A DNA stretch of 64,000 nucleotides from Hondaea fermentalgiana (taxonomy: Eukaryota; Sar; Bigyra; Thraustochytrida; Thraustochytriidae). Below the pieces are notes generated by a model. That model was not told the DNA's origin. It did not search any database and worked only from the letters and a program-made list of their open reading frames with translations. A program made the translations under genes and the position numbers. Position 1 is the first letter of the stretch; each line of letters opens with the position of its first letter. Location of the stretch: the NCBI GenBank assembly GCA_014084085.1, contig NPFB01000040.1, positions 365,699-429,698 of the forward strand. The letters run 5' to 3'. Positions 1 through 9,713 of this stretch are shown here, one piece after another.

Positions 1-182
1 GCGCGGCGCGGGGCCGGAGCGCGGGCCCGGGACGCATTGCGAGGAGACCGCTTGCGTGCTTGCTCGCTTGAGCGCTGCGCCAGTCGCAAAAAGCCGCGGA
101 GAATTCGCTGGTGAGAAGTGGACGAAGGAATGAGGGGATGAATGACTGACGACGATCATGTTTTCTATATGCGCGCGAACAG

Positions 183-715
183 TCTTTCAACGCGAGGACA
201 GACGAGTTCAAGCCGGAAATTCCGCTACCCGTGGTGTTGACAGCTTTTGCTGATCGCTCCTTCGAGTTCGTTGCCAAGGTGAGTCATATATGTATATATA
301 TTTTTGTCCTCCGCGAAGCGACTCGCGCGGCGACCCATCTCGGTCACTGGACCAAGCTAGGCGCTCTGCATCTTGCTTTCATTTATAGCATCCTGCTTTG
401 CCATCTGATACTATACCAGAACATGAAGACTAACACCTGCATGCGAATTAATTTTCGCCTTTTGACTGGGGCTTACTTGTCACTTTTCTGAATTGCTAGA
501 CGCCCTCGACGAGCTACTTGCTGAAGAAGGCTGCCGGTATCGAAAAGGGCGCCGCGGAGCCTGGCACGCAGGTTGTGGCCACCATCTCTGTCAAGGCTGT
601 GTATGAGGTTGCCAAGATCAAGCAGACCGACCCGGGCCTTCAGGATATTCCTTTGCAGAGCATTTGCAAAAGCGTCCTCGCCTCAGCAGGCTCGATGGGC
701 ATCAAGGTCGTCTAA
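183..715 (+). CDS. MRPL11: Mitochondrial large-subunit ribosomal protein uL11 (L11), 3' part, two exons visible
   Basis: Two exons are visible: 183-278 and 500-715. The intron 279-499 has a GTGAGT donor and a CTAG acceptor, phase 0. Together they encode the last 103 residues of a bacterial/mitochondrial-type L11. The first exon carries FNART and ADRSFEFVAK, and the second carries LLKKAAGIEKG and ends SMGIKVV, all L11 C-terminal domain signatures. Cytosolic uL11 (RPL12) does not match this tail. The protein binds the GTPase-associated region of large-subunit rRNA. The upstream end of exon 183 is set by an AG at 181-182 and an in-frame stop at 147-149. The N-terminal domain is not found in the first 180 bases, so the gene is cut by the window edge. 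The tail is certain; the 183 boundary is likely. Confidence 0.88.
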
Positions 716-1066
716 TTAATGGGCACGCACATTGCAGCAGAGCAGGCGCGCGCGTCGCTCTCGCTTGCGCCCCTTGTTTATTAGCCGAGTCGCTCGCCGA
801 GTCGTCCGTCTTGTGCAGCCAGATGCTGTCGTCATTTACTTACGCTTCATTAGCGCTGTGCAGAACAAGCTCAGAGCGGAGCCGTGCACTAGGGTTCGCG
901 TGCGCTGCAGTAGGTGTCGTTCACGCAGAACCGAAGCAAATCAAAGGAACAAACAAAAGCAACAGTCGGCGAGCAGACAGGTGGGAGGGCGGGCGGGCGG
1001 GTAATCGAGTGGGCCGGCCGCGGGAGCGCTGGCCTGGTCGCGCGTTTACCTTCTCACTGGCTTGCT

Positions 1067-1099
1067 TGCATGCAAGCTTGCATGCATGCATGCACCCGG
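1067..1099. repeat. TGCATGCA-rich palindromic tract
   Basis: About 33 bases of overlapping TGCA/GCATGC/AAGCTT palindromes, lying just 3' of a GGGC array (about 983-1001). It can self-pair. The function is unknown. Confidence 0.6.
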
Positions 1100-2219
1100 T
1101 CACGAGTCGTCTGAAGACACACGTATTATCTCTAGCATTGACTATTGACGTCGAAGACGCCAAAGGAATTTCGCTCGTGCTCATCGCTCTCTTCTTTCCC
1201 TTTGCTTGACCCCCTCAACTTTTTTTTGCCTGATCTGGGATCGAACTCTTTGGGCCTACGTTGGCGGGCTCCTCCTCTTCACACCTTTTCTTGCCTTCTC
1301 CTGTTCCTGTCTTGGGCGTATATACTACCTGCCCGCTGGCCGATGTCGAGCGCAAAGAGCTCGCAGTCGCTCGCTCGATCGATCGGGAATGAATTACGCG
1401 ACCAGGCCTCCGGGTGCTCGCCACGACGCCGCGGCGCGACGCCATGGTGGGACGATCCGGCCTTCCAGGCTGCGCGCGGACTCTAGGAAGCGGCGGCCGT
1501 GATCAGCATTCTGAACGAAAGAAGCGCAACAAATGGATGACGCAAATGCAAATGCAACCATGGCAAATGCAAATGCAGCCACAGAACAAAGCGAGGTAGA
1601 ATGAGAACGGAGCTTGTGTAAGTTGTTCCGATGGCGACGACGGTATCGACAACTTTGTCAAGCTCCTCCTTTTCATTTCGCGAGCCCAGCCAGCCAGCCA
1701 GCCAGTCAGCCAGAAAAACCACCCACCCAATCAACTTGGTCGACGGAGTCAGTATGCTAGCGGTGATCGATTGCACGTCCGCCGGCGGCTCGATTGGCGG
1801 GAAAAGCCGTGCCGCCAGAGCATTCATCCATCCCCATGCATTCATTCGCCCGTCACCAACCATGGCAATTCATTCGTTCCATTTATCTTACAAAAGGGCG
1901 CGGCCGCCCGTCCGTCCGCGCGTCCGTCCGCACATGCCGCGTGCGTCGTGTGCGGGCACGTGCAGTTGGTCGGTGTGCGGCCCTTCCGGTGCCAGGTTCT
2001 CCACCTCTCGCGGGCGCTCGCGCCGCCGTCTGAAGCCAGCCGCGCCGTGCCGGGCCGGGCCGTCGTCCGGAGCGCGCAGCGGTCGGGCCAGGCCAGGTCA
2101 GCCGCCGCCGCATGAATGGCATGCCATGGCGGGCTGGGTTTCGTTGGCTTTCTCGGGCTGGCTGGCTGGCTGCCTGCCTGTCTCGAGAGCCTGAGAAGAG
2201 GCGGAGAGCAGCGATCAAG

Positions 2220-2361
2220 CAAAGAAAAGCGACCATGTGAGAAAGCGACCCAGAAAAGCGACCAAGAAAAGCGACCAACCAAGAGAAGCGAATAAAAAAA
2301 GCGAAGGATGGCGATGAGGGAAAGGCGAGATAAAGGAAAGGCGAGCAGGTAAAGGCGAGAC
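2220..2361. repeat. Imperfect tandem array of AAAGCGA(CC) and AAAGGCGAG motifs
   Basis: Roughly ten copies of a purine-rich motif spaced about 12-16 bases apart. The first half uses GAAAAGCGACC, and the second half drifts to AAAGGCGAG. The spacing is more regular than in the neighbouring simple repeats, so it may be a decayed minisatellite or a cluster of protein-binding sites. Confidence 0.6.
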
Positions 2362-4293
2362 GTGCAGGCCCTCGCTCGAAGGGTGTGCACGTTGGCGGCA
2401 GGAACCGCGGCGCCGCATTGGCCCTGCTTGGCCGCCTTCGGCCCACACCGTTTTCGAGTGCGCAGCGAGACTTGGAAGATGTCCCCGCAGCGCGCGCCGC
2501 GCCAATGAACAGCCAGCTCGCGGTCACCAACACCCCCTGGAGAAACAGAAAAAGCTTTCAAATGCGCGCCCCTCGCACCGCCGCAGGCCGCCGCCGCGGG
2601 TCGCGCAGCCCTCCCGCCCTCCACGTCTCCCGCCCTTCACGTCTCCCGCGCTTCCGGACGCGCGCCATCCAGCCCTGCAGGTCTGTCATCGTACGAACCT
2701 GCAAGAACCAGTCTAGGCGAGGCGCCTCTCGAATCGAGCCCGCTCGGCCTTCGATTCAACCTGCCTTGCTTGCTTCCTTCCTCCGCTTGTTGCTCCTTCC
2801 AGGGCTCAAACTTCGACCCCCCCGCACGTGACGAGATGCGCCGAAGCCGCGCGATCGCGATCCCGGGCCGCTTTCGTCTCCGATCACGCGACTCGAGTCC
2901 GCTTCGCTTCAAGCTCGCTTCGCTTGGCTTGGCTTGGCTTGGCTTGGCTTCCTTTCGCGCCGCTCTCTCTTCGCGAGCCGCGAGACGAGATCAGCGGAGG
3001 CGGGACGATGCATCTGCATCGGCCACGGAGGAGGAGACGTTTGTTTTATTCGCTCGGCCTCGGCGACGGACGGGAGCCGCAGCCGCGCTTTTTTTGCCTC
3101 TTTGCCTTCGGCCAGCCGGGCCGGTCCCGCGGCGGCGGTGGCGCGCTTTAAGAGGTCGAGTGGGCGGGCGCCGCGAGCAATTTCGCGCGAGTCGCGAGGG
3201 CGAGGGCAGGACGAAGGAGGAGGCGGGGGACGAAGGAGGCGAAGGAGGCGAAAGCGGCCTGCGCAAGCCAATGAATGGGATGGGATGCACGGCCCGAGGG
3301 CGCCACGACCCCGTCTCGGCGCTTTGGGGCCACTGTGGGCGCGTGAGTTTCACCGACGGCAGGACAGATATATAATCTATCCAGACAGACAAGACAGTCA
3401 TACAGATAGAGGCTAACTGTGAGACAGAGAGAGAGAGAGAAAGTTTTGCCCAGCTCGCCCACCAGCCCTTCAGCCGCTGCCATTCATTTTCCTCGCGCGC
3501 TTGTCAGGCTGCCGCCTTCTCGGTCAGTCCTCGGCGGCGGGGGGCGAGTCCTCCGCACCGCGCCCTACATCCTGCCCTGCAGCAGACGCGCCGCTGCCTG
3601 CCAGCCAGAGCAGGCTGCAGACGCTGCTGCTGCTGCCACGGCTGCTGGCTGCTAGCAGTGGCAGCTGGCAGCCCACGTTTCCCGTTCTTTCCACTGCTAC
3701 CCTCCGCCGCAACACACTCCCCACGCGTGGGCGCATTACCCGCAGAAGTCTCGGCCGTCTTTTCCCGAGATTCACCGTGTGGCCAGCCACGCCAAGCCAA
3801 GCCAGCGCCGCCTCGCCTCGCCTCGCCTCGCCTCGCCCGCCGGCCGCTCACAGATCTAGCTCGCGTCTCGCCTGCGCCGCGCCGCGCCGCGCCGCGCCGC
3901 ACTGCACTGCACGCGCCGGCGCGGCGTACGGCCGGGCCGGCTGCCGCGTGCGCGGGCTGAAGCATGTCCCGCAGAGCAGAGCAGAGCAGAGCAGAGTCCA
4001 TCTCCGCTCGCTCTTCAGCCGCGCGTTGTCGCAGGCATTCTGTCGCGCGTGCGGTGCGCGCGCTCGCTCGCTCGCTCGCTCGAGTCGCGGAGCGGGACCT
4101 CGAGATCGATCGGTGCTGTCCTGCGCGCGACTGCGAGGCGCATAGGTCGCCGCGTTGGCGAATTCAAACGCGGAGAAAGCGAGATTGCGAACCTGGACGT
4201 GCGACTTGCTCTATTTTTTCTTTGTTTGTGTTCAATATCTCCCTGTCAGCGACCAGTCGGTCTGCGGAAGGGCAGGCGAGCTGCAGCTCGGCG

Positions 4294-4334
4294 CGGGGCG
4301 AGAGCGAGCGAGCGAGCGAGCGAGCGAGCGAGCG
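4294..4334. repeat. (GAGC)n tetranucleotide array
   Basis: Uninterrupted GAGC repeats. A reverse-complement-type GCTC array lies at about 4060-4083, so the two could pair as a long stem. Typical of the spacer DNA of this window. Confidence 0.7.
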
Positions 4335-4920
4335 GGAACGCCGAGTTCTTTGGGCGCGCGCGGTCGCAAAAGGCTCTTCTCGTCTCGTTGTCGCGTTTGG
4401 CGGGCGCTGGCGGCAGGATTCGGTGCGTCGCGCCGCGCCGCCGCCCGCGCCCGCAGCCCGCGGGCGACTGCGGGAAACAGCCCGGCCGGCCAAACGAACG
4501 ATTTTCGTGGCAGCGGGAACTGCGGGTCCGCGCGCGTGAAGAAGCGGAAAACGAGTCTCCATCGGCCGGAACGGACTTCTTCTCTATTTCAAAACCAAAA
4601 GAAAATGTAAAAAATAATTTGGATAAAAAAAAGAGAGAGAAAGTTTTCCATCTTGCATTCCAGCGAGCCCAGCCCAACCCAGCCCAGTCCAGCCGAGCCC
4701 AGCCCGGCATGGCCTGGCGCAGCTCAGCCCGGCATGGCGCGCTGCCGCGTAGGTAGGCGTCGCTCGCACGCGCAAGTGCTCCCCCCCCCACTTCCCTTCT
4801 TCCCTCCCTCGTCCACCCGCACTGAGCTGGCTGTTCGGGCAGCCGGGCTGCGCAGTGCTGGGCCGGCGGGCTGGATCCTCCCTCTCTCTCTCTCTCCCTC
4901 TCCCTCTCTCTGACAAGAGA

Positions 4921-4956
4921 CCAAATTCAAATTCAAACGCCAATTCAAATTCAAAT
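4921..4956. repeat. AATTCAAATTCAAA-type AT-rich repeat
   Basis: Two copies of an AATTCAAATTCAAA-like unit within very GC-rich DNA, about 600 bases upstream of the TIL-repeat gene start. A longer relative lies at 9660-9713. Confidence 0.6.
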
Positions 4957-5277
4957 GAAATAAACAAAAAGGTTTTTGTTTTATTTTTTTCCCATCTCCT
5001 GGCTCACGCCTCGCCACGTCTTCGACACCCCGCAAGTCACTTCTCCCACTCAGTTCGCTCGCTCAGTTCGCTCGCTCGCTCGCCCGCCGGCCACGGAGCT
5101 TGCTTGCAGTAAAAGTAGCCACGTGTCGCCGCCCTCGCTCGAGACCCACGGGAAGCGCAGCCGCCGCCAGGCAGCCGGGGTGCGGCGCGCGGCCGACTCG
5201 TCTCGTCTCGTCCCGTGTCTTTTCTGCGCCTCCCTCCTCCCTCTCTCTCTCGCTCTCACAGTCCACTGTCGCTCTTT

Positions 5278-5301
5278 TTTCTTTCTTTCTTTCTTTCTTT
5301 C
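5278..5301. repeat. (TTTC)n pyrimidine tract
   Basis: Five to six TTTC units following a T-rich run in the presumed promoter or leader of the gene starting at 5553. Confidence 0.7.
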
Positions 5302-5479
5302 CTCCCTTCAGCCGCGGCCCTTCTTCCTGCTCTGCTTTCCGCTTGTTTTCGAAACAAGTTCCCTCTCGCGCCGCCGTCCTCCGCGCGAGGCCTTTCGGGC
5401 GCGCCGGCCAGCATACCTCTATCGCTCGAGCGAGACGCCGCTCGCGCCTGCTTGCCCTCCAGACGCGCAGGCACGCAGA

Positions 5480-5514
5480 CAGCAGCAGCGGCAGCAGCAG
5501 CAGCAGCAGCAGCA
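5480..5514. repeat. (CAG)n tract in the presumed 5' leader
   Basis: Eleven CAG-type triplets with one CGG interruption, ending 38 bases before the ATG at 5553. The frame through it has no stop and would read poly-Ser in frame with the gene, but the signal peptide follows only after the ATG at 5553, so the tract is most likely untranslated. Confidence 0.75.
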
Positions 5515-5552
5515 ACGCCTTCGCTGGTTGGACCGAGAGCGAGCCCGAGAGG

Positions 5553-7202
5553 ATGACGAACCGCAAGGTGGTCCGCGCCGCCCTGGTGGCCGTGCTGGCC
5601 GTAATGCTGGCGAGCGTGAGCGCCTTCGCGCAGACGCCGTCCATGCTCGCGCGCGTGCGCCAGCTCGCGAAACTCGCAGAGTGCTCGCTGGACACTGAGT
5701 GCGACGGCGACGACAACGTGTGCCTGAAGAACGGCAAGTGCGGTGCCAAGGACGACAGGAAAGCATGCGGACGCAAGGCATGCACGCCTGAAGACGAAAA
5801 GCGCTGCACCAAAAACAGCGACTGCTTGAACTCCAAGTGCATGGCAAACCCCCTCCTCGGCTACAAGAGCTGCGCCTGCCCAAACAACCTCGAGTGGAAG
5901 ACAGAAGCCTCGGAAATGTCCAAGTGCAAAAAGAATGGAAACCTCAAGGCCATCTCTCTCTCCGCCTTCGAGTGCGGATGCCCAGACTCCATGGTACTCG
6001 ATAACGGATGGTGTGTCGAAGCCTGCTGTGAAGGTAACATGAAGCCTCGTGACCCCAATGGCATGTGCACCCTTCTCTGCAACAGCGACTCGGAGGACTG
6101 CATTCAGGACGCCGCCGACACAGGCATCCAAGTTGCAGTCGCCTCGAGCAGCGACTATGTCTGCGGCTGCCCCAACAACAAGCCCTACTTTGATGAAGCC
6201 ACGGGCAAGTGCGTCAAGGAGAACAAATGCACAGAGACAGAGGATGAAACCGAGGATCTCGAAGGCGACGACGAATGCCCGAGCGATCAAGAGTTGTCCG
6301 GGGATTGCCAAAAGACGTGCGCCAATCCGAATCCCGAAGTTTGTACCCGAGAAAACAAATGTGTCTGTGCAGAGGGCAAAGTCTTCCTCACGGATGCCTT
6401 GAAGACCTGCGTCGAACCCGATGAGTGCCCCGACACCGAGACTGACGATCAGTCCATCGACGAAGGAGATGACGAAGATTGCCCGAGTGGACAAACGTAC
6501 TCTGGAGGCTGCCAAAAGACTTGCGCTGACCCAAGTACGGAAATGTGCATCAAAATTCTCAAGTGCGTTTGCCCCGAAGGCCAGGTTTTCCTCACGGATG
6601 CCTTCGAGACCTGCGTCGACCTTGAGGAGTGCCCCGATGACGAAGAAGAAGAAGGGAACTGCCCGACCGGCCAGTCGTACCTTGGCGGCTGCAAAAAGAC
6701 TTGCGCCGACCAAGACCCCGAAAATTGCTCCCAAGAAGTCAAGTGCCTCTGCGATGACGGCAAGATCTTCCTCAGCGACAGCGACGAGACGTGCGTGGAA
6801 CCCGAAGAATGCCCCGATGACGAGGAAGTTAGCGACCAGTCTTCTGGCGACGAGGAGGAAGATTGCCCCAGCTACATGGAGCTTGTTGACAACGCATGTC
6901 CTGCAACCTGCGACAACCCGGAGCCTTTTTGTGCGCTCCGCGACGTGAAGCGATGCACGTGCACATCGGGCAGGTACCATGACGAGGCGAATGGCCGATG
7001 CGTCGACGTCTGCTGTCCATCAAACAAGGTTTTCCGTACAAATGGCAACTCTTGCGTGGACACGTGCCAGCCTGAGTATCAACAAACCTGCCTCGAGGAA
7101 GTCACGGATGGCTGCTTTTGCCCCGAGAACATGCTTTGGGACGTATCGACCGAGACTTGTGTTGAAACGTGCCCAGAACGTGACGACCTGCGCCGTTTGT
7201 AA
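5553..7202 (+). CDS. Secreted cysteine-rich protein with tandem trypsin-inhibitor-like (TIL) domains
   Basis: 549 residues. The ATG at 5553 is chosen because it starts a classical signal peptide (basic NRK, a hydrophobic run of about 18 residues, Ala-X-Ala-type end near residue 26). Downstream the protein is almost entirely Cys-patterned. Three consecutive 51-residue units lie at residues 242-292, 310-360 and 370-420. Each begins CP, contains KTCA and C-x-C, and ends CVEPDECP or similar, the TIL-domain pattern known from serine protease inhibitors and mucin/VWF-type proteins. Acidic linkers of 10-18 residues separate them. Two more divergent units follow at about 433-546, and a Cys-rich region of other type fills about 45-240. 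It probably acts extracellularly as a matrix or inhibitor protein, which is inference. No membrane anchor is seen, and there are no introns. Confidence 0.85.
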   Translation: MTNRKVVRAALVAVLAVMLASVSAFAQTPSMLARVRQLAKLAECSLDTECDGDDNVCLKNGKCGAKDDRKACGRKACTPEDEKRCTKNSDCLNSKCMANPLLGYKSCACPNNLEWKTEASEMSKCKKNGNLKAISLSAFECGCPDSMVLDNGWCVEACCEGNMKPRDPNGMCTLLCNSDSEDCIQDAADTGIQVAVASSSDYVCGCPNNKPYFDEATGKCVKENKCTETEDETEDLEGDDECPSDQELSGDCQKTCANPNPEVCTRENKCVCAEGKVFLTDALKTCVEPDECPDTETDDQSIDEGDDEDCPSGQTYSGGCQKTCADPSTEMCIKILKCVCPEGQVFLTDAFETCVDLEECPDDEEEEGNCPTGQSYLGGCKKTCADQDPENCSQEVKCLCDDGKIFLSDSDETCVEPEECPDDEEVSDQSSGDEEEDCPSYMELVDNACPATCDNPEPFCALRDVKRCTCTSGRYHDEANGRCVDVCCPSNKVFRTNGNSCVDTCQPEYQQTCLEEVTDGCFCPENMLWDVSTETCVETCPERDDLRRL

Positions 7203-7614
7203 GGCTTCATATTTCTTAACTTTTTCTCGGGGAATGCCTCCCATTTTATTTGGACTGATGAACATGAATATGTGCTCCTTTTTTTGTTGACTTCTTTTCC
7301 CTTTTTCTCTGTGGATGCGAGCAACTCTTGAATTCGGCATTTCTTCCTCATGATGTGCTTGACTGCCTCGGGAATATCTGTTTTACTTTTGCAGTTAAGC
7401 GACTCTTTCATTTTACGTTCCAAGCTCTCTGCCTGCCACCATGGCCTTTTCCATTCCTCTGATTGTAATGACAATGCCATACAATTCTCTCTCTCTCTCT
7501 CTCTCTCTTGCATATCTGACGTGATCTGGACTTGCAATCTCGAGAAAAAAGACCTTGGGCCTGTGTGTGTACATGAACTTTTTCCGTTTCCTTCATTCTT
7601 TACTCTGTCAGACG
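7203..7614. other. Convergent 3' intergenic spacer
   Basis: 412 bases between the TIL-repeat gene and the oppositely transcribed prolyl hydroxylase. It is more AT-rich than upstream spacers and holds a (CT)n tract at about 7484-7509. No gene is seen. It presumably holds both poly(A) sites. Confidence 0.6.
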
Positions 7615-8541
7615 TTAGCCCGTGCATTCGGGCCAGTAAGACCGATAGTCGTATTGATAGAGCCAAAAATTGGCCGCAACCTTGACAACGTCTCCAGTCA
7701 CGGGAAGAGCCTCGTGCATGGTGCGCAGATCCCGATCGTCCGGGTTGCTGCTCTTTACATTTGCCCAAATGACGGCGCGGCCGCGGACAGGCTTGACGGA
7801 GAGATTCAAATCCGGAAAGCTCGTCTCGCCTCCGTCTTCAATCGTGTTGAGATACATGAAAACAGTCATTACCCGGTGACCCATGGGCATGTTCACATAG
7901 GCCGAGTTCGTATCATGATGCTTCTTGTAGTACTGGCCCTTTTTGTACCTGACAAACTGAATGAACTCCATGTATTCTTCATCAAGACCCACCAGGTATG
8001 CCACGCGGTCTTGCACATCTTGAACTGCCTTGGACTCTGCACAATCTCCAGTGCAGAATTTCGTCTCGCTGGTGCGGTGTTGCGTTCTCTTGCTATTATC
8101 TCCGGACGAGGATCGAGAGAACTCCTTGCTTGGCGCAAAGTCATCTCCGGCCTCCTCTAAGAGCGCGTCCACCATCTCGCTCGACAAAAAGTTGTCCACG
8201 TAAATGACCCATGGATCTTTTGACAGCACCGTTACCTCGACCTCGTCTTCCTCGGAAAGCTCATCCACCATGTCTTCAAAGATTGCATCGAGCTCTCCGG
8301 CCTCCACGAGAGGAATACTTCCCTCCTCGCGTGCGCATCTGTCCCTTTGGGCCGTATCTTCATCCTCGTCCTCGTCGTCGTCCTCGCCCTCATCGTATGC
8401 CCTGGTCTCCGCGTCTGCGCACGTTTCCGGGTCTGCACACGTTTGCGCGTCCACGTCCACCGCCGCCGCTGATACTTGCAGCGCCACTACGAGGACGGCC
8501 AGAAGCACCAGCGCCAGCGTCAGCGCTCGCGAGCTGCGCAT
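7615..8541 (-). CDS. Prolyl 4-hydroxylase-type 2-oxoglutarate/Fe(II) dioxygenase, ER-targeted
   Basis: 308 residues from the ATG at 8541; the frame extends six codons further to a GTG only. An N-terminal hydrophobic segment (about residues 5-28) suggests a signal peptide or anchor. An Asp/Glu-rich stretch follows (about 45-65), then a P4H catalytic domain from about 110 to 300. The Fe(II) ligands appear as H208-x-D210 (HHDTN) and H276, and the 2OG-binding Lys as K287 in GDVVKVAANFW, with the 11-residue spacing usual for the family. Family knowledge: these enzymes hydroxylate prolines in secreted or cell-wall proteins, or in regulatory proteins. The ER-type leader favours secreted substrates. 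It is divergent from the SulP transporter gene, 2.3 kb away. Confidence 0.9.
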   Translation of the reverse strand: MRSSRALTLALVLLAVLVVALQVSAAAVDVDAQTCADPETCADAETRAYDEGEDDDEDEDEDTAQRDRCAREEGSIPLVEAGELDAIFEDMVDELSEEDEVEVTVLSKDPWVIYVDNFLSSEMVDALLEEAGDDFAPSKEFSRSSSGDNSKRTQHRTSETKFCTGDCAESKAVQDVQDRVAYLVGLDEEYMEFIQFVRYKKGQYYKKHHDTNSAYVNMPMGHRVMTVFMYLNTIEDGGETSFPDLNLSVKPVRGRAVIWANVKSSNPDDRDLRTMHEALPVTGDVVKVAANFWLYQYDYRSYWPECTG

Positions 8542-9329
8542 GGTAGATCGTTGGCGCACGCGGTGCTGCTACCCACGCCAACAATGTCACCCGTTTGCGC
8601 GACGAGGGTGACGTCGAAGACGGCGCGGAAGAATTTTAAGGTACTTTGGAGACCCAGAAAACCTCGGCTTTCTTTCCGAGTCATCCCCGCCTCATCATCC
8701 CATGAGAAAGAAAGCAGCGAGGACGACGACGACGGCGACGGCGACGATAGCGAGGTCGCCGTCGAAGTGGTCAATGGCAAGACGGGCGTCATTTCGTTGT
8801 CGGGGCGCTGCAGTTGGGAGGGAGGAAGGAAGGAACCCGGGAGGAAGGAATGGACGGAAGACACGTGGAGGGGAGGGGGGAGGGGCAGAAAAACTGCGGC
8901 CTTGTCGCCTAACTGTTATTTACTTGGCCGGAGCCCATACCTTCGAAGCCCCTTTTTTATACTACACTGGACCGCCACGCGCGTTTGCGGGGTGGTCCGC
9001 GACAAGTGCCAAGTCCGGAAATCCGCCCGGCGCTCCGCTACGCGGCTGCAGTCGCTTGCGAGGCGCTTGCGAGGCGATCGCGAGGCGAGGCGACGAGAGG
9101 CGAGGTGCTTGGAGTCCCGATCACCAGCGACAGCCTGCGCAGTGTGAGTGGCATGCGGTGGCATGCGCGTCGCACACGCGGTCCGCGGCACGAGCTCGCC
9201 TCGGTTCCGACTGCCAGACGCGTGGCCGCGACCTGGCCTTCCTTGCCTGGCCTTGCCTCGCTCCCTCCCACGCCGGCCGGCAGCGGCGGCTGCGGCTGCT
9301 GTTGCTGCTGCGGCGGCGTCAGGCAGGCA

Positions 9330-9375
9330 CCCAGGCAGACAGACAGGCAGGCAGACAGACAGACAGACAGACAGC
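9330..9375. repeat. (CAGA/CAGG)n array
   Basis: About eleven tetranucleotide units mixing CAGG and CAGA, ending CAGCAGACG. Similar CAGG arrays recur at 61657-61690. Confidence 0.7.
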
Positions 9376-9659
9376 AGACGCGCGAGCGGTGCGGGCGCCG
9401 CTTTCGCTTTCGCCTCCGCCCCGCGAACTCGACGGCGGCACGGCGCTGCGAGTAGTTCGTTCGTTTGCGTTTGCTTCGTCGCGCCGAGCGAGTTCGCGGG
9501 AGCGGTGCGGCGGATTTGAATTTCGAAGGCGCAGGGCCGCGCTTCTCACTTTCTCCTGCTTGCTTGCTTGCTTTCTTTCCTTCTTTCCTTGTTTGCTTTC
9601 GCACGCGCCGCGGACACATGACATGACGTGACATGACATGCAGCAGAGCAGATCCGGGT

Positions 9660-9713
9660 TCAAATTCGAATTCAAACTCAAATTCGAATTCAAACTCAAA
9701 TTCGAATTCGAAT
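9660..9713. repeat. 18-bp AT-rich minisatellite, three units
   Basis: Two exact 18-base units (TCAAATTCGAATTCAAAC) and a third diverged in its last bases, set in very GC-rich DNA. Each contains the palindrome ATTCGAAT overlapping GAATTC. The perfect repetition suggests recent expansion. Confidence 0.85.

Larger units (their letters stand above)
716..5552. other. 4.8 kb repeat-rich intergenic region upstream of the TIL-repeat gene
   Basis: No convincing gene is seen on either strand. The open frames here are Arg/Ala/Pro/Ser-rich, overlap each other and match no family. The region is GC-rich and holds many short arrays: GGGC, CCAG, AAAGCGA, TTGGC, GA, CGCCT, CGCCG, AGAGC, GCTC, GAGC, CT, TTCAAA, TTTC and CAG. 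It probably contains the 3' region of the uL11 gene and the promoter and leader of the secreted protein gene. TATA-like stretches occur near 1319 and 3366 without other support. Confidence 0.6.

Noticed and set aside
1249..1262. tRNA B-box-like GATCGAACTC and similar strings in spacers
   Set aside because: No matching A-box, acceptor stem or cloverleaf could be drawn around them.
1842..2624. 260-codon minus-strand frame in the first spacer
   Set aside because: Low-complexity, built over simple repeats, with overlapping open frames on several other frames and no family match.
5256..6980. 574-codon minus-strand frame opposite the TIL-repeat gene
   Set aside because: Antisense of a Cys-patterned gene with a signal peptide. 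Its composition is Ala/Leu/Arg-rich and mirrors the sense codons.
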